A stretch of 12,223 nucleotides of DNA, taken from contig SLHT01000089.1 of NCBI GenBank assembly GCA_007136055.1, forward strand, positions 1 through 12,223. The letters run 5' to 3'. Below the pieces are notes generated by a model. That model searched no databases and was not told the origin of the DNA. It saw only the letters and a list, made by a program, of their open reading frames with translations. Shown one piece after another: positions 6,785 through 12,223 of the stretch. Both the position numbers and the translations under genes were made by a program. Origin of the DNA: Syntrophomonadaceae bacterium. GTDB lineage: Bacteria; Bacillota; Dethiobacteria; DTU022. Numbering within the stretch: the stretch's first letter is position 1; every line of letters begins with the position of its first letter.

Positions 6785-7789
6785 ATGCCCATTGATGATA
6801 CTATCTATGCATACTCGGTTGGTCGCGTTCGTGCGCTGGAAACACGTTTGCTCGATCAGGGCCGTTTTGAACGTATGATTGATGCTGCTTCCGGGGAAGA
6901 AGCATTAAAAGTGCTTACCGAATCAGACTATGCCGCTGCAGTGACCGAATTGGATGATGTCCATGATTTTGAATATATGCTTTCGGCAGAGTTAAAAAAC
7001 AGCTTTGAGCTGATCAGGGATATCAGCCCCAGGCCTGAAATGATCGCCCCCCTGACCCTGCGCTATGATGTGCATAACTTGAAAGTTCTATTTAAAGCTA
7101 AATACCTGGGAGTCAAAACGGATCTCTTCTTTCCTGTCGGTTCAGTGGATCTTAATAAGCTTGAATTTGCAGTAAGTGAAGATGATTACCGGGATTTACC
7201 GGGCGAACTTCGCCAGGCTGCAGAAAGCATCAATGAAGATTTTTTAGTTAATCGCGATCCCCAGGTTATTGATTTAATTTTGGACCAGGTTCTATATAAG
7301 CAGCTGATCATTTTCGCCAGGGAACACAACTCAATATTTCTTGAAGGCTTATTTGTCAGGCAGATAGATTTAACAAATCTGAAAACACTGGTTCGGGTTA
7401 AACGAATGGGCCTCGATCGCGAATTCTTAAAAAAAGTGCTATTGCCGCAGGGTTCACTGCCTGCTGACCGCTTAATCAGCTTAATAGATGAACCCCTTGA
7501 ATCTGTGATTACTGCACTCAATATGAGCGAGTATGCAAGCCTTGTTGATGAAGGGGTACGCGAATGGTTGGAAAAAGGCACTGCCTCCCGCTTTGAAAAG
7601 CTTACTGATGATTATATAACAGGCTATCTGAAAAAGGGGAAATGGAAGGCGTTTGCCTTAGAGCCCCTGGTCGGTTATTTGTGGGCGAAGGAAATTGAGG
7701 TAAAAAATATCCGCATAGTTTTGGTCGGTAAAATTAACAAATTACCTGCCGAAGCAATCAGGGAGCGAATACGTAATGTCTACCTATAA
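6785..7789 (+). CDS. ntpC: V/A-type ATPase subunit C (subunit d / AC39 family)
   Basis: A 334-residue, largely helical protein of normal length for the family. It forms a funnel-shaped adaptor that sits on the proteolipid ring and grips the NtpD/NtpG axle, so that axle rotation turns the ring. The start PIDDTIYAYSVGRVRALE is the typical opening. LRYDVHNLKVLFKAKYLG (about 92-109) is a conserved helix of the family, and a related LTNLKTLVRVKRMG lies further on, reflecting the internal repeats of these proteins. The C-terminus, starting KNIRIVLVGKINKLP at about 307 and ending RERIRNVYL, is the best conserved mark. It overlaps the next gene by 14 bases. A possible hairpin lies just upstream of its start. 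Confidence 0.96.
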   Translation: MPIDDTIYAYSVGRVRALETRLLDQGRFERMIDAASGEEALKVLTESDYAAAVTELDDVHDFEYMLSAELKNSFELIRDISPRPEMIAPLTLRYDVHNLKVLFKAKYLGVKTDLFFPVGSVDLNKLEFAVSEDDYRDLPGELRQAAESINEDFLVNRDPQVIDLILDQVLYKQLIIFAREHNSIFLEGLFVRQIDLTNLKTLVRVKRMGLDREFLKKVLLPQGSLPADRLISLIDEPLESVITALNMSEYASLVDEGVREWLEKGTASRFEKLTDDYITGYLKKGKWKAFALEPLVGYLWAKEIEVKNIRIVLVGKINKLPAEAIRERIRNVYL

Positions 7790-8105
7790 AATTGCCGTAA
7801 TTGGAGATAAGGATTCTATTCTTGGATTTAAAACGATTGGTGTGGAAACATTTCCGGTAACCAGCAGCGAAGCTGCTTTGAACTCCTTAAAAAAACTGGT
7901 CTCAGATAATTACGGGGTGATATTTATAACCGAAGAATTGGCCCGGGATTTAGAGGATGTACTCTCTGAATTAAACAAGCGATATTTACCGGCAATTGTT
8001 TTAATTCCAAATAGTAAGGGAACCCTGGGCATAGGAATTAAGCAAATTAAGCGTAATGTAGAAAAAGCGATCGGTGCAGATATTCTTTTCAGGAAAGAAG
8101 GTTGA
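7776..8105 (+). CDS. ntpG: V/A-type ATPase subunit F (NtpG, central axle)
   Basis: A 109-residue small alpha/beta protein. It begins MSTYKIAVIGDKDSILGFK, the family opening strand and loop, then has GVIFITEELA (47-56), AIVLIPNSKG (about 73-82) and a C-terminal amphipathic helix. This subunit binds NtpD in the rotating axle and in some relatives modulates ATPase activity through its C-terminal helix. E. hirae calls it NtpG, while archaeal and eukaryotic naming is subunit F. The ATG lies within the last codons of ntpC, and GGGAG at 7761-7765 gives a 10-base spacer. Only 4 bases separate it from the TTG chosen for ntpA. Confidence 0.93.
   Translation: MSTYKIAVIGDKDSILGFKTIGVETFPVTSSEAALNSLKKLVSDNYGVIFITEELARDLEDVLSELNKRYLPAIVLIPNSKGTLGIGIKQIKRNVEKAIGADILFRKEG
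8097..8101 (+). promoter_or_regulatory. Ribosome-binding site supporting a TTG start for ntpA
   Basis: GAAGG (in AAAGAAGG) ends 8 bases before TTG 8110. The upstream in-frame GTG at 8074 lies deep inside ntpG and would add 12 residues not typical of the family, which normally begins a few residues before KVSGPLV. Confidence 0.6.
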
Positions 8106-8109
8106 TAAC

Positions 8110-9900
8110 TTGGATGTTGGCAGGATTGTAAAAGTTTCCGGCCCCCTTGTCGTAGCAGACCAAATGGGTGATGCCCGGATGTTTGATATGGTCAGGGTCA
8201 GTGATAACCGCCTGATGGGTGAGGTCATTGAGCTGCACGGTGACCGGGCATCCATACAGGTTTACGAGGAAACCGGTGGAATCGGGCCCGGTGAGCCAGT
8301 ATATTTGACCGGTGAGCCGTTAAGCGTTGAGTTGGGTCCGGGTTTGATTGAAGCGATTTTTGATGGTGTTCAGCGGCCTCTCGATTCAATTAAAGAGCAG
8401 GTTGGCGATTATATTACGCGCGGAGTTGAGGTCAACCCTTTAAATCGTGAGCGTAAATGGGACTTTGTGCCAAAGGTAAAAGAAGGCGATCAAGTCCGGG
8501 CCGGTGATATTATCGGAACCGTCCAGGAGACAACCCTGGTTGAACACCGTATTTTAGTGCCGCCCAAATACGTTTCCGGGACAATTAAGGAAATAAAAAG
8601 CGGTCAAGCGACAGTCACAGATGTAGTGGCTACCATTGAAACAGACCAGGGATTGTTCGAGATTAAGATGATGCAGCGTTGGCCAATCCGTGTGGGGCGT
8701 CCCTATAAGGAAAAATTAGGGCCGCATATTCCGATGATTACCGGACAGCGGATTATCGACACGTTTTTTCCGGTAGCCAAGGGAGGAACAGCTTGCATAC
8801 CCGGGCCCTTCGGCAGCGGGAAGACTGTAACCCAGCACCAGTTGGCCAAGTGGGCTGATGCTGAAATAGTGGTTTACATCGGCTGTGGTGAACGCGGCAA
8901 TGAGATGACCGATGTGCTTTTGGAATTCCCTGAATTAAAGGATCCCAAGTCCGGCGAACCGCTGATGAAACGAACTGTGCTCATTGCCAACACTTCGAAC
9001 ATGCCAGTTGCAGCCCGCGAAGCGTCTATTTACACCGGGATTACTATAGCTGAATATTTCCGGGATATGGGTTACAGTGTTGCTTTAATGGCAGATTCAA
9101 CTTCACGCTGGGCGGAAGCTTTGCGTGAAATGTCCGGCCGCCTTGAAGAGATGCCCGGGGAAGAGGGTTACCCGGCCTATCTCGGAACCCGTTTGGCTGA
9201 ATTCTATGAGCGTTCGGGTCGGACAATATGTCAAAGCAGTGAAGAAAAAGAAAGGGAAGGAGCCCTTACGCTGGTTGGCGCAGTATCTCCTCCCGGTGGG
9301 GACCTTTCGGAGCCGGTATCCCAGGCAACTTTGCGGATAGTAAAAGTGTTCTGGGGGCTGGATGCCTCCCTGGCTTACCGCCGCCACTTCCCGGCGATTA
9401 ACTGGCTGCTCAGTTACTCCCTCTATCTTGAAAATGTTGCGGATTATTTCAAAGATACAATTGGTGCGCAGTGGAATGAAATGCGCATAGAAGCTATGCG
9501 TTTGCTGCAGGAAGAATCCGAATTAGAAGAAATCGTACGCCTGGTGGGAGTTGACGCCCTCTCAGCGCGAGAAAGGTTAACCCTGGAAACGGCCAAATCA
9601 CTGCGGGAAGATTTCCTGCACCAGAATGCGATGCACGAAATTGACACCTATAGCTCTATCCAGAAGCAGTTCAGCATGCTGGAAATAATTTTAATGTTTC
9701 ACCATGAAGCAGGGGCTGTTATCAAAAAAGCAGAAATTGATCTTGACCTGGAGGACATGTTTGCACTGTCTGTGCGGGAAAAAATTGCTAGAGTCAGGTA
9801 TCTGCCTGAAGAAGAATTAAAAGAAGTCGAAGAGATCAAGCGCGAGATAAAAGAGCAGATAGCCTCATTAACCGGTGAAGGAGGAGATGAGGATGCTTAA
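8110..9900 (+). CDS. ntpA: V/A-type ATPase catalytic subunit A
   Basis: A 596-residue protein counted from TTG 8110. Three copies alternate with NtpB and hydrolyse or make ATP. The N-terminal barrel starts near GRIVKVSGPLV. A non-homologous bulge of about 80 residues (roughly 105-190, with VPPKYVSGTI) marks it as A rather than B or F-type beta. Walker A is GPFGSGKT (232-239). The catalytic glutamate is E261 in CGERGNE. Walker B is VALMADS (324-330), followed by TSRWAEALREMSGRLEEMPG and VSPPGGDLSEPV. All catalytic motifs are intact. The usual RRHFPAINWLLSYSLY and C-terminal helical domain are present. It ends 8 bases inside ntpB. The GTG at 8074 is a less likely start. Confidence 0.97.
   Translation: MDVGRIVKVSGPLVVADQMGDARMFDMVRVSDNRLMGEVIELHGDRASIQVYEETGGIGPGEPVYLTGEPLSVELGPGLIEAIFDGVQRPLDSIKEQVGDYITRGVEVNPLNRERKWDFVPKVKEGDQVRAGDIIGTVQETTLVEHRILVPPKYVSGTIKEIKSGQATVTDVVATIETDQGLFEIKMMQRWPIRVGRPYKEKLGPHIPMITGQRIIDTFFPVAKGGTACIPGPFGSGKTVTQHQLAKWADAEIVVYIGCGERGNEMTDVLLEFPELKDPKSGEPLMKRTVLIANTSNMPVAAREASIYTGITIAEYFRDMGYSVALMADSTSRWAEALREMSGRLEEMPGEEGYPAYLGTRLAEFYERSGRTICQSSEEKEREGALTLVGAVSPPGGDLSEPVSQATLRIVKVFWGLDASLAYRRHFPAINWLLSYSLYLENVADYFKDTIGAQWNEMRIEAMRLLQEESELEEIVRLVGVDALSARERLTLETAKSLREDFLHQNAMHEIDTYSSIQKQFSMLEIILMFHHEAGAVIKKAEIDLDLEDMFALSVREKIARVRYLPEEELKEVEEIKREIKEQIASLTGEGGDEDA
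9878..9884 (+). promoter_or_regulatory. Ribosome-binding site deciding the ntpB start
   Basis: AAGGAGG lies 8 bases before ATG 9893. GTG 9875 precedes this site and ATG 9887 is only 2 bases from it, so ATG 9893, giving MLKEYKTI, is chosen. The site lies inside the last codons of ntpA. Confidence 0.8.
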
Positions 9901-11275
9901 AGAATATAAAACAATTGTCGATGTTGCCGGTCCGCTAATGCTGGTAGAACAAGTGGAGGGCATTAAATACGGCGAGCTAACTGAAATTGAACTGCCCGGA
10001 GGAGATATCAGGCGCGGGCAGGTTTTGGAAGTTGACGGTGACCGAGCCCTGGTTCAGATTTTTGAAGGTTCAACGGGCTTAAATATCGGCTCAGCTAAAG
10101 TCCGTTTTCAGGGGAAATCGATCGAACTACCTGTTTCCATGGATCTGCTCGGCCGGGTTTTCAGCGGTTTGGGCAGCCCCCGTGATCAGGGCCCGCGTAT
10201 TATTCCCGATAAGCGGCTTGATATTAACGGGTTTCCGATTAACCCTTATGCCCGGGACTACCCGTCTGAGTTTATTCAAACCGGTGTTTCTACTATTGAT
10301 GGCATGAACACGATGGTCCGGGGGCAAAAACTGCCTATTTTCTCAAGCTCCGGGCTGCCCCATTCCAGACTGGCAGCGCAAATTGCCCGCCAGGCCAAGG
10401 TGCTTGGAACTGATACCAAGTTTGCCGTTGTTTTTGCGGCGATGGGTATTACCTTTGAAGAGGCAGACTTTTTTATCAGTGATTTCCGAAAAACAGGAGC
10501 TATTGAGCGCTCCATTCTCTTTGTTAACCTGGCCGATGATCCTGCCATTGAGCGGATTGCCACGCCCCGCATGGCTTTAACGGCAGCTGAATACCTGGCC
10601 TATGAACAGGATATGCATGTTCTGGTTATTCTGACGGATATGACCAACTATGCCGAAGCGCTAAGGGAAATATCTTCCGCCCGTAAAGAGGTTCCCGGCC
10701 GCCGTGGTTATCCGGGCTACCTTTACACAGACCTTTCCAGTATTTATGAGCGGGCCGGACGGATCCAGGGACGTGCTGGTTCTATTACCCAGCTTCCCAT
10801 TCTCTCTATGCCCGAGAACGATAAAACCCACCCCATTCCGGACTTAACCGGTTATATTACCGAAGGTCAGATTATTCTAAGCCAGGAATTGCATCGTAAA
10901 GGTTTCTATCCCCCTATGGACGTGCTTCCATCTCTTTCCAGACTCAAGGATAAGGGGATTGGAGCGGATCAAACCAGGGAAGATCATGCAGATACGATGA
11001 ACCAGCTTTACGCCGCCTATGCCCGTGGAAAAGAAGCCAAGGAACTGGCTGCCATTCTCGGTGAAGCTGCTCTTTCCAAAGCAGACAAGAAGTTTTCGCA
11101 TTTTGCCGATGAGTTTGAAAGCCGTTATGTTGTGCAGGGTGAGGCTGAAGACCGCACCATTGAAGAAACATTGAATCTTGGCTGGGAACTCTTAGCGCTT
11201 CTGCCACGTGTAGAATTGAAGAGAGTTCGCGACGAATATATCGAGAAATATTTACCCGAGCAGGAGGAGGTTTAG
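9893..11275 (+). CDS. ntpB: V/A-type ATPase regulatory (non-catalytic) subunit B
   Basis: A 460-residue protein that forms the A3B3 hexamer with NtpA. In place of Walker A it has SSSGLPHS (about 151-158), so it should not hydrolyse ATP, as usual for B. It supplies the arginine finger to the neighbouring A site: R350 in LPSLSRLKDKG, the same number as the known E. hirae NtpB finger. Other conserved stretches are the opening YKTIVDVAGPLMLVE, FPINPYARDYPSEFIQTG, MGITFEEADFF, ARKEVPGRRGYPGYLYTDL and ENDKTHPIPDLTGYITEGQI. Length and order are normal. It overlaps ntpA by 8 bases and is followed by ntpD after 3 bases, so the A-B-D block is probably translated in concert. Confidence 0.97.
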   Translation: MLKEYKTIVDVAGPLMLVEQVEGIKYGELTEIELPGGDIRRGQVLEVDGDRALVQIFEGSTGLNIGSAKVRFQGKSIELPVSMDLLGRVFSGLGSPRDQGPRIIPDKRLDINGFPINPYARDYPSEFIQTGVSTIDGMNTMVRGQKLPIFSSSGLPHSRLAAQIARQAKVLGTDTKFAVVFAAMGITFEEADFFISDFRKTGAIERSILFVNLADDPAIERIATPRMALTAAEYLAYEQDMHVLVILTDMTNYAEALREISSARKEVPGRRGYPGYLYTDLSSIYERAGRIQGRAGSITQLPILSMPENDKTHPIPDLTGYITEGQIILSQELHRKGFYPPMDVLPSLSRLKDKGIGADQTREDHADTMNQLYAAYARGKEAKELAAILGEAALSKADKKFSHFADEFESRYVVQGEAEDRTIEETLNLGWELLALLPRVELKRVRDEYIEKYLPEQEEV

Positions 11276-11278
11276 ATC

Positions 11279-11923
11279 ATGGAAATTCGGGTCAATCCAA
11301 CCCGCATGGAGCTAAACCGCCTGAAAAAAAGACTGACCATGGCGCAGCGGGGCCATAAACTGCTTAAAGATAAAAGAGATGAATTAATCCGCCAGTTTTT
11401 AATCCTGGTTCGTAAGAATAAAGATTTACGCGAGCACATGGAAGAAGAACTAACCGGTGCTTTTGGCAAGTTTCTGCTGGCCCGGGCGGTTATGCCTGCA
11501 GAGAATCTCGAAGAAGCGTTGATGTATCCTACAAAGACACTAAACCTGGAAATAAGCCAGCAGAACATCATGAGTGTATATGCTCCCAAATTTGATTGGG
11601 CTGAAGAAGATACCGGCGGAGAAGGCAAAAGCAGCATCTATCCCTACGGTTTTGTCGATACATCTGCAGAGCTGGACAGCTCGATTGAAACTTTATCAGG
11701 CGTCCTGGACCAGTTAATGGAGTTGGCCGAAGTTGAAAAGTCGGTTCAGCTTTTGGCTGAAGAAATTGAAAAAACCCGCCGGCGGGTTAATGCACTCGAG
11801 TATATTTTAATCCCCAAGCTCGAAGAGACGATTAAATACATAAAAATGAAACTGGATGAGAGTGAACGGGGCGCATTAACACGCTTAATGAAGATTAAAG
11901 ATGTCGTGCGGGCCAAGATGTAG
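11279..11923 (+). CDS. ntpD: V/A-type ATPase subunit D (central axle)
   Basis: A 214-residue, mostly helical protein that forms the long coiled-coil axle within the A3B3 head, from an N-terminal and a C-terminal helix. The opening RVNPTRMELNRLKKRLTMA and GHKLLKDKRDEL (25-36) are standard. The C-terminal mark is RRVNALEYILIPKLEETI (168-185), followed by IKYIKMKLDE. The middle (about 95-130) is the variable short hairpin region. The GAGGAGG run at about 11264-11270, inside the end of ntpB, is the ribosome-binding site for ATG 11279. It is the last V/A-ATPase gene visible. No terminator separates it from the PHP gene that follows. Confidence 0.97.
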   Translation: MEIRVNPTRMELNRLKKRLTMAQRGHKLLKDKRDELIRQFLILVRKNKDLREHMEEELTGAFGKFLLARAVMPAENLEEALMYPTKTLNLEISQQNIMSVYAPKFDWAEEDTGGEGKSSIYPYGFVDTSAELDSSIETLSGVLDQLMELAEVEKSVQLLAEEIEKTRRRVNALEYILIPKLEETIKYIKMKLDESERGALTRLMKIKDVVRAKM

Positions 11924-11931
11924 GTAAACTT

Positions 11932-12223
11932 TTGCATACCTACCCCGGTAATATCCATGTCCACAGCTGTTACTCCGACGGCAGCGGAAGCATTGCGGAA
12001 ATTGCCGCTGATGCTGCCGCTGCAGGGTTAAGTTATGTCATTATCGCCGATCATGAAACCCTGGCCGGCCTGCCCGAAGAATCAGTCCGTCACGGTGTGG
12101 CAATTCTTGTCGGGGCTGAAATCAACCGTCTGCACAGTCACTACCTGGCGCTAAATATAAAAGATTATATTCCTTCCAATTCTGAAGACCCCCAGCAGGT
12201 TATTGACCGGGTTAGTGAGGCAG
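11932..12223 (+). CDS. PHP-domain metal-dependent phosphoesterase, N-terminal part
   Basis: The frame is open from TTG 11932 to the window end (97 codons seen). The start MHTYPGNIHVHSCYSDGSGS contains the first PHP metal motif, HxHxxYSDG (H9, H11, D16). The segment AAAAGLSYVIIADHE gives the second motif, DHE, and GAEI follows as the third (glutamate ligand), all in the order seen in PHP proteins. Members include histidinol phosphatase, 3',5'-nucleoside bisphosphate phosphatase (YciV/RNase AM-like) and DNA polymerase proofreading domains; the part seen cannot decide among them. With the first motif so close to the start, a stand-alone phosphoesterase is more likely than a polymerase domain. 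No ATG is available in frame. AGG at 11922-11924, overlapping the ntpD stop, gives a weak ribosome-binding site, suggesting co-transcription with ntpD. Confidence 0.85.
   Translation, partial: MHTYPGNIHVHSCYSDGSGSIAEIAADAAAAGLSYVIIADHETLAGLPEESVRHGVAILVGAEINRLHSHYLALNIKDYIPSNSEDPQQVIDRVSEA

Noticed and set aside
8074..8109. Upstream GTG start for ntpA
   Set aside because: It would add 12 residues not typical of the family and overlap ntpG by 32 bases; TTG 8110 has a better placed ribosome-binding site.
9875..9892. GTG 9875 or ATG 9887 as ntpB start
   Set aside because: The ribosome-binding site at 9878-9884 fits only ATG 9893, which also gives the arginine finger at the family position R350.
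10343..10366. Missing Walker A in NtpB as a sign of a broken enzyme
   Set aside because: The B subunit of V/A-ATPases normally lacks it; catalysis is in NtpA, where the motif is intact.
10276..10572. 98-residue reading frame on the - strand within ntpB
   Set aside because: It is a shadow of conserved ntpB codons with no independent support.

Overview
The window reads as a contiguous stretch of bacterial chromosome, most likely from a Bacillota (Firmicutes) lineage of the clostridial type. This rests on gene order and protein resemblance, not on any taxonomic marker. All genes are on the + strand and tightly packed. Base composition is roughly even by eye, Shine-Dalgarno sequences are strong, and GTG and TTG starts are frequent. 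I see no tRNA, rRNA, insertion sequence, CRISPR array or phage-like gene.

Bases 1-3208 hold a housekeeping cluster: the 3' part of a low-molecular-weight protein phosphatase gene (YwlE-like), rpiB (sugar-phosphate isomerase), glyA (serine hydroxymethyltransferase), upp (uracil phosphoribosyltransferase) and a dCMP deaminase gene. The theme is pentose phosphate, one-carbon and pyrimidine supply. In Bacillus subtilis the ywlE-ywlF(rpiB)-ywlG-glyA-upp series leads directly into the F-type ATP synthase operon (atpIBEFHAGDC).

Bases 3209-11923 hold a complete nine-gene V/A-type rotary ATPase operon in the order known from Enterococcus hirae (ntpF-I-K-E-C-G-A-B-D). These encode the peripheral stalk subunits (NtpF, NtpE), the membrane stator (NtpI), the rotor ring proteolipid (NtpK), the ring-to-axle adaptor (NtpC), the axle (NtpD, NtpG) and the catalytic head (NtpA, NtpB). 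The proteolipid is a four-helix, 16-kDa-type subunit with a full set of Na+-ligand residues, so the enzyme is predicted to move Na+. Spacers are 3-70 bases, or the genes overlap. The exception to the compact layout is a 69-base, about 75% AT leader before ntpK, which may boost expression of the multi-copy ring subunit. From 11932 a PHP-domain metal-dependent phosphoesterase gene begins 8 bases after ntpD and runs off the window.

The most notable feature is the combination: a Na+-type V/A-ATPase sits at the site where related bacteria carry their F-type ATP synthase. I do not see a wholly new system. Smaller points are a possible hairpin over the ntpC ribosome-binding region, a candidate promoter at the ntpI/ntpK junction, and an Asp-to-Glu change in the PRPP loop of Upp.
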